64,000 nt of DNA from Halanaeroarchaeum sp. HSR-CO (GCF_024972755.1 NZ_CP087724.1:2170001-2234000); one strand, 5' to 3'. Positions 35,693-44,545 are shown, counted from the stretch's first letter. Numbers and translations: made by a program. Notes: a model not told the origin generated them from the sequence alone.

Positions 35693-35926
35693 GGGATTCA
35701 CCTCGTCGAGTAATCGATGGGGTGCAACGACGATATAATGGGCTGTCCGTTGGACCGAGTTCACGACCTTTCACGCGCGGAATACGCCACCTACGACGTT
35801 TCATCGACAGCGCTCGTGGCCGCTAACCATTTATCGAGGGCGCTGCATCCGTAACTCGGATATCGCCGCTCCCCGAGCCGATATCGATACCCTCATCGCC
35901 CGGGGACCGCGAGAATCAGCCACCAC

Positions 35927-36355
35927 ATGTACGAGGACATATTGGTGCCGACCGACGGTGGGGACGACGTCGACCGTGTCGTCGACCACGCGCTGGACAT
36001 CGCCCGCCGCCGTGACGCACGGATCCACGCGCTCTACGTCGTCGACACCCGCTCGTTCATCACCCTCGGCGCGGAGACGGTCGACGAGGTGGTGGCCGAA
36101 CTCACCGCCACGGGCGAGCAAGCGACCGCTGCGGTCGCGGACCGGGCCGCAGAAGCCGGCCTCGAGACCGTCGAAGAAGTCCGTCGTGGCAACCCGGCGG
36201 AGGTCATCCTGGATTACTGCTTCGAGACGGACGTCGACCTCGTGACGATGGGCAACCACGACGAACAGGACCAGCGCGCGATGCTGGGAAGCGTCGCCCA
36301 GCAGGTCGTCGCGAAGTCCGCCGTCCCGGTACTGACCGTCCAGGTCGGCGACTGA
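35927..36355 (+). CDS. Universal stress protein (UspA family)
   Basis: 142 aa. Begins MYEDILVPTDGGDDVDRVVDHALDIARRRDARIHALYVVDTRSF and ends AMLGSVAQQVVAKSAVPVLTVQVGD, the standard Usp fold. The Gly-rich ATP loop is only partly present (MGNHDEQDQRAMLGSVAQQVV), so nucleotide binding is uncertain. Upstream 35693-35926 contains no gene. Confidence 0.88.
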   Translation: MYEDILVPTDGGDDVDRVVDHALDIARRRDARIHALYVVDTRSFITLGAETVDEVVAELTATGEQATAAVADRAAEAGLETVEEVRRGNPAEVILDYCFETDVDLVTMGNHDEQDQRAMLGSVAQQVVAKSAVPVLTVQVGD

Positions 36356-36439
36356 GCTGAATCGCGAACACCGACGATACCGGTTCGCAGCGTCGCCACA
36401 ACTGTGAGGTTTTATCGGGGAGCCCCGGGACGGGGAGAT

Positions 36440-37618
36440 ATGGAGCGACGAACGGGCCTGCTCGGCGCACGAGCCGCCGTCCTCCTGACGACCACCGTCG
36501 GAACCCTCTCTATCCTGACCGGTGTCGCGAATATCGGCGCTGGCGAATCCATCGGCCCCCTCCTCCCGGTCGTCCCGGCCGGACTCAGCCAGGCCGCCAG
36601 CTTCACCGGGGCCATGACCGGCTTCGCGATCCTCCTGGGAGCGCTCGGTCTCAGACGACACCTCCGCGTCGCGTGGTACGGAACGCTGGTGCTCTTTCCG
36701 GTGACGGCCATCCAGGGGCTGGTCCAGTCGAGTCCGCTCTCGGTGCCGCTGATCGTCCTCTCGCTGGTGTCGTTGCCGACGGTCTACCGCAACCGGCGGA
36801 CCTTCGACCAGTCGCTCGCCCTGTCGACGACGCAGACAGCGGCGGCGGTTGCCATATTCGGAACACAGCTCTACGGAAGCGTCGGGGCGTTCGCCCTCCG
36901 GGCACAGTTCGCCGACATCGAGACCGTCACCGACGCCATCTACTTCACCCTGATCACCTCCTCGACGGTCGGCTACGGTGACGTGACGCCAGCAACGGAG
37001 CTGGCGCGCTGGTTCACCATGACCGTCGTCGTCCTCGGAACCGCCAGTTTCGCGGCCGCACTGGGGGCCCTGCTCGGCCCGGCGATCGAACGCCGCCTCG
37101 CACGAACACTCGGACGCATGAGCGAACTACGATACGACCTGCTCGAGGACCACGTCATCGTCCTCGGCTATGGCGACCTGACAGAACCGATTCTCGAAGA
37201 ACTCGACGGCGCGACCATCGTCGTCGTCACCCCGGACAGCGAGCGAGCGACGTCGTTGCGCGACCGCGGCTTCGACGTCCTCACCGCCGACCCGAGCGAC
37301 GACGAGGTCCTCGAGCGGGTGGGCATCGAAACGGCGAAAGCCGTCGTCGCCGCTACCGACGACGACCCCGACGACGCCTTCGCCATCATGACCGCACGCG
37401 AGCTCAATCAGTCCGTCCGTATCGTCGCCGCGGCGACCGACCGCGACAACGTCACCAAGTTACGTCGCGCCGGGGCGAGCACCGTCATCAGCCCGCAGGT
37501 GATCGGTGCCCACCTTCTCGTCCGCTCTGCCCTCGGCACATCGGGCATCGAGGACGTCGCAGACAAACTCCTCGAATCCGACCGCCCAAGTGACGTGACG
37601 GGAGGGGCGTCCAAATGA
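36440..37618 (+). CDS. Potassium channel with RCK (TrkA-N) domain
   Basis: 392 aa. Several N-terminal helices, then the pore loop YFTLITSSTVGYGDVTPATELARWF with the K+ filter TVGYGD. After the last helix comes a TrkA-N Rossmann domain: YDLLEDHVIVLGYGDLTEPILEELDG, VVVTPDSERATSLRDRGFDVLTADPSDDEVLERVGIETAKAVVAATDDD. Two extra helices precede the usual ion-channel pair. ATG at 36440. The stop overlaps the next ATG (ATGA). Confidence 0.88.
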   Translation: MERRTGLLGARAAVLLTTTVGTLSILTGVANIGAGESIGPLLPVVPAGLSQAASFTGAMTGFAILLGALGLRRHLRVAWYGTLVLFPVTAIQGLVQSSPLSVPLIVLSLVSLPTVYRNRRTFDQSLALSTTQTAAAVAIFGTQLYGSVGAFALRAQFADIETVTDAIYFTLITSSTVGYGDVTPATELARWFTMTVVVLGTASFAAALGALLGPAIERRLARTLGRMSELRYDLLEDHVIVLGYGDLTEPILEELDGATIVVVTPDSERATSLRDRGFDVLTADPSDDEVLERVGIETAKAVVAATDDDPDDAFAIMTARELNQSVRIVAAATDRDNVTKLRRAGASTVISPQVIGAHLLVRSALGTSGIEDVADKLLESDRPSDVTGGASK

Positions 37619-38172
37619 GTGACTCCGTTGGAGACCCGACCGTCGTCGACCTCATCGACGACCTGGAAGCCATCCAAACGAACCTCGAGAGCGAGGCGAC
37701 GCGCGAACAGGTCGATGAGGCCATCGCCACCGCCCGACGCATTGGGACACCGCCGGTCTTCGGTCGGGTGATCCGCGGGTTCGACCGCGCCGACCTGACC
37801 GAGGCCACTGTCGGCTCCCTGCTGCTCGGTATCCCGATGTTCGTCGAGGGCGGGACGAACGAAGCTGGGTCGTACATCGCAACCCGTCCCCTGGCGATGA
37901 TCGTCACCATCGCGCTCGTGGTCGGACTGACCGTCGGTATCATCTACGTGGCCGACATCCAGGACGTCCGGGTCCACGAGCCCTTCTTCGGACTCGTTCC
38001 GCGTCGGTTGGTCGGTGTGCTCGGCGCCTCGCTGCTCACTGCGACGGCCATGATGACCGTCTGGGGCCGCGTCGACTGGGCCGAACCGTGGTTCGCGGTG
38101 AGCCAGATACTGGTCGCGATGGTGCCGATGTCCATCGGGGGCGCGCTCGGGGATATCCTGCCCGGGAGTTAA
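37615..38172 (+). CDS. DUF2391-like membrane protein coupled to the K+ channel
   Basis: 185 aa. A soluble helical N-terminus (DPTVVDLIDDLEAIQTNLESEATREQVDEAIATARRIG) is followed by about four membrane helices, among them ATVGSLLLGIPMFVEG, PLAMIVTIALVVGLTVGIIYVAD and RLVGVLGASLLTATAMMTVWG. This layout fits the DUF2391 family of haloarchaea (name from memory). Four-base overlap with the channel gene suggests a functional link. Confidence 0.65.
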   Translation: MSDSVGDPTVVDLIDDLEAIQTNLESEATREQVDEAIATARRIGTPPVFGRVIRGFDRADLTEATVGSLLLGIPMFVEGGTNEAGSYIATRPLAMIVTIALVVGLTVGIIYVADIQDVRVHEPFFGLVPRRLVGVLGASLLTATAMMTVWGRVDWAEPWFAVSQILVAMVPMSIGGALGDILPGS

Positions 38173-38274
38173 GTGGGCCACCCATTCGCTAACGGTTCGC
38201 TGGTCGTTCCTCTCCACTCACGTCATCGAGGCGCTCGCGTCGCTCGCGCCTCGCAGCCCCCATCGCTGGAAAAA

Positions 38275-38436
38275 TGCCCGGGGAGGGGTTCGAACTACCG
38301 CGAGAACGAGTTCTCGCGTACTCCCGACTCACTCGCTCGCTTCGCTCGCTCCGTTCGTCGGGAACCTCCGGGTTCGACTGCTCCCGGGCATTCGAGGGAC
38401 GAACGACTCACAGGTAGCTCGTCGTTCTGAATAGAA
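38275..38436 (-). repeat. Direct and inverted copies of the tRNA-Met 3' end
   Basis: Read against the tRNA: a direct copy of its T-arm/acceptor end lies at 38276-38295, an inverted and diverged copy near 38370-38395 (GGGTTCGACTGCTCCCGGGC), and the true end at 38437-38460. Between them are a hairpin with 9-bp arms CGCGAGAAC/GTTCTCGCG (38299-38318) and one with CCCGAC/GTCGGG arms enclosing the loop word TCGCTTCGCT (38323-38360). Same architecture as at the other tRNA genes here. Confidence 0.75.
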
Positions 38437-38587
38437 TGCCCGGGGAGGGGTTCGAACCCTCGACCTCCGCATGTCCCAGGTTCGAGGCTCGGGCGCGCCT
38501 CGGAGACATGGGAGCCGCCGAACGGCGGCCGCACCGATTCTCTGAACCCTATGAGTGCGGCGCTATGACCAGCTAAGCCACCCGGGC
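38437..38587 (-). tRNA. Elongator tRNA-Met (anticodon CAT) with an intron
   Basis: Exon 1 is 38550-38587 and exon 2 38437-38472 (minus strand); intron 38473-38549 (77 nt) interrupts after position 37. Acceptor GCCCGGG/CCCGGGC with discriminator A, anticodon stem CCGCA/TGCGG, loop CTCATA-A, T-arm GAGGG-TTCGAAC-CCCTC. The splice sites form a complete bulge-helix-bulge: central helix CTCA/TGGG (one wobble), bulges TAG and ACA, inner helix GGTTC/GAACC. G1-C72 marks it as elongator rather than initiator. An intron at this place is normal for haloarchaeal tRNA-Met. Confidence 0.93.
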
Positions 38588-38711
38588 TCATGTCGGCGTA
38601 TGCCGCTGGCACCCTTTAATCTTCGTAATTCAGGCGGGCGATTAGGCGGTCTCACACACCGGATTCGCGGGGCTGGATCGACTCCGCCCGCTTCGCGGAT
38701 CCCTCCGGTCA

Positions 38712-38942
38712 CCGCTCAGTTTTCGGAGGTCCTCACTGCGTTCGCGCCTCCCGGCTCACGGCTCGCTTCGCTCACCGTTCGCAATTTGGAGGCGCTCACT
38801 ACGTTCGCGCCTCCCGGCTCACGGCTCGCTTCGCTCACCGCTCGCATCTTCGGGGCATTCGCTTCGCTCATGCCCCGCCCTCTTCGCGGTTCCCTACGGT
38901 CTCCGCTCAGTTTTCGGAGGTCTTCGCTGCGCTCAGACCTCC
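38712..38942 (+). repeat. Hairpin-rich repeat array upstream of the DUF7115-like gene
   Basis: A 53-nt unit at 38731-38783 recurs at 38794-38846 with a few mismatches; CCGCTCAGTTTTCGGAGGTC at 38712-38731 recurs at 38903-38922. Hairpins: GGAGGCG/CGCCTCC (38788-38814), GGGGCAT/ATGCCCC (38852-38876), GGAGGTCT/AGACCTCC (38916-38942). The arms differ; the loops are alike (CTCACTACGTTCG, TCGCTTCGCTC, TCGCTGCGCTC). No gene is seen between 38588 and 38986. Confidence 0.85.
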
Positions 38943-38956
38943 CTCTTCCCGCCGGG

Positions 38957-38963
38957 TTTATAT
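38957..38963 (+). promoter_or_regulatory. TATA box of the DUF7115-like gene
   Basis: TTTATAT centred 27 bp before the ATG at 38987, the standard leaderless spacing, placed directly after the last hairpin of the repeat array. Confidence 0.65.
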
Positions 38964-38986
38964 CGCCACCCCGGTACACCGACAAT

Positions 38987-39964
38987 ATGGACGTTCCCAC
39001 GCTCGTCGCGGAGTCCCTCGGGGACGAGGAGGTCGCCGCCCACGTCTCCCTCAAAGGCGAGGACGGTCTCTACGTCACCCCGACCCGGACCATCCGCTAC
39101 TCCGCCGAAGGACTTCTCAGCGACGAATCCGTCGCCGAATTCCCGCACACCGCCGAACGCGTCTCCGTCTCGACTGGCCGACGAAAGGCGACGGTCCAAC
39201 TGGACTACGGAACGGACGGCGTCAAGGAGTTCGCCATCCCGCTCAATTCGGTCGACCGCGCACTCCACCCGGTGCTCGCCGGCGTGCTCAACGCGAACGA
39301 CGTCACGGGGCCCGGCGAGACCGTGATCCGGACGTTCCGGTTCAGCGAACTCACCGTCGTCGTCACGAGCGATCGACTGGTCAAGCACATCGGTAGCGCC
39401 GTGTGGGACCGGGAGTTCGAGGAGATCCCCTTCGACGACATCACGGGTATCGACATCGAGGAGGGCAACGTCTCCTCGCAGTTCGTGGTGCGAACTGACG
39501 GGCGAACCCAGCGCATCAAGGCCCCGAACGAGTCCTTCCGTGCGGTCCGGGAGACCATGGAAGACGCCATCCTCGCCTTCCACGGGGTCGACTCGATCGA
39601 GGCGTTCGAGGCCCGGCGGGCCGACGACGAAGACATCGAAACCGCCGGCGATTCAGGCGACGTCACCTTCGAAAGTGACGTCGATCCGATCGGAGCGGGC
39701 GACCCGGAGGCGAGCGAAGCGGCGTCGGCTGCTCCGGCCGAGGAGTCCTCCGACGCACCGACGGAATCGACGACCGACCCCGCAGACGAACTCGAACAGC
39801 AGGGGTTTACTGCGGCGTCGACGAAGGTCGAACCGGCTATCGATCCGGGAGAACTGCGCGCGGAGCTGGCCGAACTGGAGGAGTCCATCGAACGCCAGCG
39901 CGAGATCCTCGAGGCCCAACAGCAGTGGGTCGAGGACCTCTACGACCTCATTCCCGACCGGTGA
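38987..39964 (+). CDS. Haloarchaeal PH-like/GRAM-like protein with coiled-coil tail (DUF7115-like)
   Basis: 325 aa from the leaderless ATG. The first about 210 residues read as two beta-rich units (VAAHVSLKGEDGLYVTPTRTIRYSAEGLL, later ETVIRTFRFSELTVVVTSDRLVKHIGSAVWDREFEEIPFDDITGIDIEEG), a pattern like PH/GRAM-type domains. Then an Asp/Glu/Ala/Ser/Thr-rich disordered linker, and a C-terminal coiled coil (LRAELAELEESIERQREILEAQQQWVEDLYDLI). Function unknown. Ends 17 bp into the convergent gene. Confidence 0.7.
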   Translation: MDVPTLVAESLGDEEVAAHVSLKGEDGLYVTPTRTIRYSAEGLLSDESVAEFPHTAERVSVSTGRRKATVQLDYGTDGVKEFAIPLNSVDRALHPVLAGVLNANDVTGPGETVIRTFRFSELTVVVTSDRLVKHIGSAVWDREFEEIPFDDITGIDIEEGNVSSQFVVRTDGRTQRIKAPNESFRAVRETMEDAILAFHGVDSIEAFEARRADDEDIETAGDSGDVTFESDVDPIGAGDPEASEAASAAPAEESSDAPTESTTDPADELEQQGFTAASTKVEPAIDPGELRAELAELEESIERQREILEAQQQWVEDLYDLIPDR

Positions 39965-40313
39965 CCGTCCGGATACACGACGATCCGTAGGGACCGAGTT
40001 CGCCCGCGTCCAGATCGATGAAGTACCCCGTCGAAATCTCCGCGCTGCAGCGCTGGCAGGTGAACTCGCCCTCCTTCTGGATCACCTCGCTCTCGAAGCG
40101 AACGTAGTCGCCACCCCGGGGACTGACCGTCGATCCATCCCGCTCGATCACGCCGCGCTCCGCCGCCGTCTCCAGTATCTGCCGCGTTGTCCGGGGGTGG
40201 GTCGTCACCGACTCGAGTCGATCCACCACCGTCGCGACCGATAGCTCCGGGTCCTCGAGTTTCGAGAGGAGTTCAACGCCGAGTTCCACGGGGTCTGGCT
40301 CGGAATCCGACAC
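39948..40313 (-). CDS. Small HTH/zinc-ribbon protein (DUF5830-like)
   Basis: 121 aa from GTG at 40313 (VSDSEPDPVELGVELLSKLEDPELSVATVVDRLESVT). The first part is a winged-helix-like region, TTHPRTTRQILETAAERGVIERDGSTVSPRGGDYV; the second holds CQRC and a later Cys (SSCIRTVTGRE), possibly a half zinc site. Typical haloarchaeal conserved unknown; the DUF number is from memory. A longer frame to 40460 adds unlike sequence. Confidence 0.6.
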   Translation of the reverse strand: MSDSEPDPVELGVELLSKLEDPELSVATVVDRLESVTTHPRTTRQILETAAERGVIERDGSTVSPRGGDYVRFESEVIQKEGEFTCQRCSAEISTGYFIDLDAGELGPYGSSCIRTVTGRE

Positions 40314-40392
40314 GGGAACAGTGAGGGAGTGCGGGCAATTAACCCTTCCGTGGAACGGGATGTTCAAGGTGACGTCGTTCGAATACCGGTCG

Positions 40393-41031
40393 ATGCGGAT
40401 CTCGCGTCGTGGCGTCGGCATCGGGCTTTTCGCCCTCGCACTCTTGGCGCTCGCTGCCACCGTTCGCCCGGCGACCGTGGGGCCGTTGTTGGGAAGGATC
40501 GCTACCAGTCCGTGGTTTCCGCTCGTCCTGCTCTCCCTCTACAGTGTCCGACCCGTGCTCGGATGGCCCGTGACGGCCATCTCCGCGCTGGTCGGCTTCC
40601 GGTTCGGCGTACTCGTCGGCGTTCCGATCGCACTCCTGGGTGCCGCGTACACGAGCCTCGTCCCCTACGCTGCCGGCCGATTGGTTCCAGATTCGGACGG
40701 ACTGCTGAGTCGACTGACCGCGGGCAGTGACGCCTACTTTCGCCAGATGGGCGGGTTTCGGGGCCTCGTCGCGGCGCGGCTGGCACCGCTCCCCGCCGAA
40801 CCCGTCTCGGCGGCCGCCGGCGCGGGTGGGGTATCGCTTCCCGCGTTCGTGCTCGGGACCGTGGCCGGAGAACTCCCCTGGACCATCGCGGCGGTCTCCG
40901 TCGGCCACTCGATGACGGTCTTCGCGGTCGAGGACGTGACCGTAGACTGGTGGCTGGTGGGTATCGGTCTGGCCGGGGCTATCGTGTTGCTCGCAGGCCC
41001 GGTCTATCGCACGATCGGTAGACGACGGTAG
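40393..41031 (+). CDS. TVP38/TMEM64-family (VTT domain) membrane protein
   Basis: 212 aa, six or so helices. The VTT/DedA-like core is YSVRPVLGWPVTAISALVGFRFGVLVGVPIALLGAAYTSLVPYAAGRL, followed by MGGFRGLVAARLAPLPAEPVSAAAGAGGVSLPAFVLGTVAGELPWTIAAVSVGHS; the second stretch has the family's R-L-x-P-x-P motif. Relatives act as lipid scramblases or transporters. Start chosen at MRISRRGVGIG, with positive residues before the first helix. Confidence 0.78.
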   Translation: MRISRRGVGIGLFALALLALAATVRPATVGPLLGRIATSPWFPLVLLSLYSVRPVLGWPVTAISALVGFRFGVLVGVPIALLGAAYTSLVPYAAGRLVPDSDGLLSRLTAGSDAYFRQMGGFRGLVAARLAPLPAEPVSAAAGAGGVSLPAFVLGTVAGELPWTIAAVSVGHSMTVFAVEDVTVDWWLVGIGLAGAIVLLAGPVYRTIGRRR

Positions 41032-41163
41032 TCAGAACCAGAAGGGATCCGAACAGTCGGCGATGACGCCGTGATTCGGGCAGACGAGTTTGCAGTGTCG
41101 CGTGCGTATCGGCGTCTCGCAGCGCGGACACCGACGGGTCGGTTCGTCGGTGTCCGAGGGCAT
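41032..41163 (-). CDS. Zinc mini-protein directly downstream of the ribonucleotide reductase
   Basis: 43 aa: MPSDTDEPTRRCPRCETPIRTRHCKLVCPNHGVIADCSDPFWF. CPRC and two further Cys/His pairs (HCKLVCPNHG) form a small zinc site. Highly conserved short proteins ending in CSDxFW-like tails are found in many haloarchaea. Begins four bases after the reductase stop on the same strand, so it is almost surely in the same transcript. Role unknown. Confidence 0.75.
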   Translation of the reverse strand: MPSDTDEPTRRCPRCETPIRTRHCKLVCPNHGVIADCSDPFWF

Positions 41164-41167
41164 CGGC

Positions 41168-44100
41168 CTAGCTGCACTCGCTCCAGCCACAGGACTGGCA
41201 GGTCTTGCATCCCTCGGAGTAGTAGAGGTCCATCGATCCACACTCCGGGCATTCGGGGCTCTCGCCGGCGTCGATGAGCGACTGTGTGGAGTCGTCCGAG
41301 GCGGCAGTTCCCTGATCGGCACCCGCCGTTGCTGGCTGCTCGCTAGTTCCGGCGGCCGCCGTCGGCCCGCCGTCCGTCTCGTGGGTGGTGGCATCCGGAG
41401 CCGCCTGGGCCGCCTCGCGTTCCTCCTCGGCGATGTCGTCGAGGGTCTCCTGGCGCGGATACGGTTTGTCGACCTCGTCTCTGAGGTACCGTTGCATCGC
41501 CGTGCCGATGGCGTCCGGGATGGAGTTGATCTGTTCGCCCTTGTCCCAGGCGACCTTCGGGCTGCGGGTGCCCTTCAACTCGTCGACGATCTCCTCGGGG
41601 TCGACGCCCGAGCGCAGCGCGGTCGAGACGACCTTCGCGAGGGCCTCGGTGAAGGAGTTGGTGAAGCCACCTGAGTGACCGATGTTGGCGAAGAGCTCGA
41701 AGGGTCGGCCCGTCTTCGGGTCCTCGTTGATGGTCACGTAGATCTTGCCATAGCCGGTGTCGACGCGCTGGCTCACGCCCTGAAGGGCGTCCGGTCTGGC
41801 ACGCTTCTCGGCGTACCCGTTCTCCGGGACGATCGCGGCCATGTCTTCGCCGATCAGCTCGTGGACGTCCTCGCGGTCGAGGAACTCGCCCAGGCCACCG
41901 AATACCGTCTCGATGCGTTCGACGATAGCCTCGGCCGCTTCGTCCTCGTCCATGTCGGCGAAGTCAGCGTTCTTCGCGCGAGTGGTCAACACCTGTTTGG
42001 AGCGAGTGCCGTCCCGGTAGACTGTCACGCCCTTGCCGCCGTGGTCGTAGATGTACCTGAGGACCTCGTCCATGTCCTCGACGCTCGCCTCGTTGGGGAA
42101 GTTGACCGTCTTCGAGATGGAGGAGTCGACGCCTTCCTGGAGAGCCGTCTGGATGGACGCGTGTTCTTTCCCGGAGAGGTCACCGGTGGTGACGAAGAGT
42201 TCAGAGATGGCGTCCGGCACGGTCGAGAGTCCCACGACGCCGTCGAACTCGTTTGCGGCCATCTGCGTCTTGGCCTCCTCCTTGACGGTCTCGACGTCCA
42301 CGTCGTTGGCCTCCAGGGTACGCAGGAAGTAGTCGTCGAACTCGACGAGCATCTCGTCGCCCTGGACGTCGTCGGAGACGTTCTTGTAGTAGGCGACGTT
42401 GAAGATGGGCTCACAGCCGCCGGTCGTGTTACCGACCATCGAGGTCGTTCCGGTCGGGGCGATGGTCGTGGTGTTGTGGTTGCGAATCGGGAACCCGTCG
42501 CTCCACGCCGTCGCGTCCTGACCGGTGTGGTGTTCGAACCACTCATCGTACCGTTCGGGATCGGCGTATTTCGAGTCGCCCCACTCCTCGAAACTGCCGC
42601 GCTCTTCGGCGAGTTCGTGGGAGACCCACTTCGACTCGTGGTTGATGTAGGTCATGAGCTGTCGGGCGACCTCGTTGGCCTCCGCCGACCCGTACTGCAT
42701 CCCCAACTGGACGAATAGCTGCGCGAGTCCCATGATACCCAGTCCGATCTTGCGCATCTCGCGTACCTTCTCGGTGATCTCCTCGACCGGGAAGTCCGAC
42801 ATCGTGACGACGTCCTCGAGGAACCGGGTCCCCCACTGGATGCGACGGTCGAACTCCGCCCAGTCGATGCTCTCCTGGAGGAAGGCGTCGACCGCCTCGG
42901 CCTGGCTGTCGTACTCGTCGGCGTGTGCGGCCGACCAGACCCGCCAGTCGGCCCCGTCCTCGGCGGCGACCGTCGAGAGGTTGATGTGCCCGAGGTTGCA
43001 GGCTTCGTACTCCTCGAGTGGCTGTTCGCCACACGGGTTCGTGGCGAGCATCCGGTGGTCGGGGTGCTCCTTGACGTCGAAGGAGTGCTCCTTGTTCGCG
43101 CGCTCCAGGTAGATGACGCCGGGTTCGCCGTTCTCGTGGGCCCCGCCGACGATGCGCTCCCAGAGAACCGACGCGGGGATAGAGAGCTCCTCGCCGACCT
43201 CGACGTAGTCGCCGAGGCCATAGCGGCCGTACATCTCCTTGGTCTCGGCGGTCGCGATGTGGGGCTCCTCGGTTCGTGGGTTCGTCAGCGTGTACTCCTC
43301 GTCCGCGTAGAGGGCGTCCATGAAGTCGTCGGTGATACCGACGGAGATGTTGAAGTTGGAGAGATGGCCCTCGACGGCGTTCCGAAGGTGTTTGGGGACG
43401 CGACCGTCCTCGTCGATGAGTTCGCGGGCCTCCTCGAGCGCCTCCGAGAAGTCGGTGTACGTGGGGTCGTCGGGGTCGTTGAGTTTGAGCGCGTGGGCGA
43501 GCGAGACGTCCTTGTTCTTCGAGTGGATGAACTCGATGACGTCGGGATGTGAGACGCGCATGACCGCCATCTGGGCCCCACGGCGGGTCCCGCCCTGGGC
43601 GATGGTCTCGGTCATCTGGTCGAAGGTCCGCATGAACGTGATGGGCCCGGAGGCGATGCCACCGGTCGAGCCGACGGCGTCGCCGTACGGCCGGAGCTTC
43701 CAGAAGGCGTACCCCATACCGCCGCCGCTCTGGAAGGTCAACGCTGCCTCCTTGGCGGTCTCGTGGATGTCGGCGAGGTCGTCCGCCGGCGAGTTGACGA
43801 AACAGGCCGAGAGCTGCTGGAGCTCGTCGCCGGCGTTCATCAGCGTCGGCGAGTTCGGCATAAATGAGAGCGTGGACATGAGCTCCTCGTACTCGGCGGC
43901 GACCGATTCGACGTGCTCGCGGACGTCGTCCGGGAGTTCGGGGACGACTGTCTCGTAGGCGAACTTGTTGACATTCTCCTCGGTGAGCGCCGTCTCGACG
44001 TCATCGTCGGTGGTGACGCCGTCGCCGAAGACCGCTGCGGCCAGTTCGTCACGTCGTGGATGGTCCGGTTTGATCTGGTCCGGCGTCACCGTGATTGTCT

Positions 44101-44332
44101 CGTCCTTCCGGTCGGCCTCGTAGAAGGCCTCCGCGAGCGCGATGTTCCTGGCGACGCGACGGAACAGCCCCTCCTGTTCCTCGACGAGATTGCCGTCCGC
44201 GTCCTTGCGAAGATATCGTGCGGGCAGGATGTTGTGGTAGGCGTTGGCAGTGAGACGTTCCTCGAGCGCGTCCCCCGTGACACGCTTGATCGGCAGCGTC
44301 AGATCCCCCGCGTCCGTTCCGTCGGCACTCAT
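41168..44332 (-). CDS. nrdJ: Adenosylcobalamin-dependent (class II) ribonucleoside-diphosphate reductase
   Basis: 1054 aa. Reduces ribonucleotides with an AdoCbl-generated thiyl radical, so it works with or without oxygen. Active-site Cys are in LSACFVNSPADDL and in the radical region NPCGEQPLEEYEACNLGHINL (Asn, Cys, Glu in the usual spacing). The C-terminus carries a zinc ribbon and reducing thiols, ending CPECGSMDLYYSEGCKTCQSCGWSECS. No intein; length is normal. ATG at 44332 matches relatives (…LTLPIKR…), though the frame stays open to 44497. Needs the adenosyltransferase at 6966-7499. Confidence 0.96.
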   Translation of the reverse strand: MSADGTDAGDLTLPIKRVTGDALEERLTANAYHNILPARYLRKDADGNLVEEQEGLFRRVARNIALAEAFYEADRKDETITVTPDQIKPDHPRRDELAAAVFGDGVTTDDDVETALTEENVNKFAYETVVPELPDDVREHVESVAAEYEELMSTLSFMPNSPTLMNAGDELQQLSACFVNSPADDLADIHETAKEAALTFQSGGGMGYAFWKLRPYGDAVGSTGGIASGPITFMRTFDQMTETIAQGGTRRGAQMAVMRVSHPDVIEFIHSKNKDVSLAHALKLNDPDDPTYTDFSEALEEARELIDEDGRVPKHLRNAVEGHLSNFNISVGITDDFMDALYADEEYTLTNPRTEEPHIATAETKEMYGRYGLGDYVEVGEELSIPASVLWERIVGGAHENGEPGVIYLERANKEHSFDVKEHPDHRMLATNPCGEQPLEEYEACNLGHINLSTVAAEDGADWRVWSAAHADEYDSQAEAVDAFLQESIDWAEFDRRIQWGTRFLEDVVTMSDFPVEEITEKVREMRKIGLGIMGLAQLFVQLGMQYGSAEANEVARQLMTYINHESKWVSHELAEERGSFEEWGDSKYADPERYDEWFEHHTGQDATAWSDGFPIRNHNTTTIAPTGTTSMVGNTTGGCEPIFNVAYYKNVSDDVQGDEMLVEFDDYFLRTLEANDVDVETVKEEAKTQMAANEFDGVVGLSTVPDAISELFVTTGDLSGKEHASIQTALQEGVDSSISKTVNFPNEASVEDMDEVLRYIYDHGGKGVTVYRDGTRSKQVLTTRAKNADFADMDEDEAAEAIVERIETVFGGLGEFLDREDVHELIGEDMAAIVPENGYAEKRARPDALQGVSQRVDTGYGKIYVTINEDPKTGRPFELFANIGHSGGFTNSFTEALAKVVSTALRSGVDPEEIVDELKGTRSPKVAWDKGEQINSIPDAIGTAMQRYLRDEVDKPYPRQETLDDIAEEEREAAQAAPDATTHETDGGPTAAAGTSEQPATAGADQGTAASDDSTQSLIDAGESPECPECGSMDLYYSEGCKTCQSCGWSECS

Positions 44333-44536
44333 ATTCGATCCCCCTCGCGTACAGTCGTGGTAAACGCAGTGTAGCCGTGCATGCTTGATGTCCTTGAAAG
44401 TCGAGAGCGTGGTGAGACCATACCCGCTACCGGCGCATATGGGTTGGGTTCCCCGCACCCGCTCCCGTGGTTCGGTCGGGCGATTCTGGTGTCGCACCGA
44501 CGGGCGTGTGAGCAGTACATGGATAGAAGGGGTCCT

Positions 44537-44545
44537 GTATAAGAC
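44537..44545 (-). promoter_or_regulatory. Possible distant TATA box of the ribonucleotide reductase gene
   Basis: TCTTATACA on the minus strand, framed by GGTC (44531-44534) and GACC (44543-44546). Transcription from here would begin near 44510 and give a leader of about 180 nt before the ATG at 44332, unusually long for a haloarchaeon. The 44333-44610 interval holds no gene. Confidence 0.3.

Noticed and set aside
41032-41394. Longer 120-codon reading of the zinc mini-protein
   Set aside because: The extra N-terminal 77 residues are Arg/Pro/Ser-rich and lie inside the reductase C-terminus in another frame; only the last 43 residues are protein-like.
41168-44332. Intein in the ribonucleotide reductase
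   Set aside because: The protein has normal length (about 1054 aa) with continuous catalytic motifs and no intein-type splice residues or homing nuclease.
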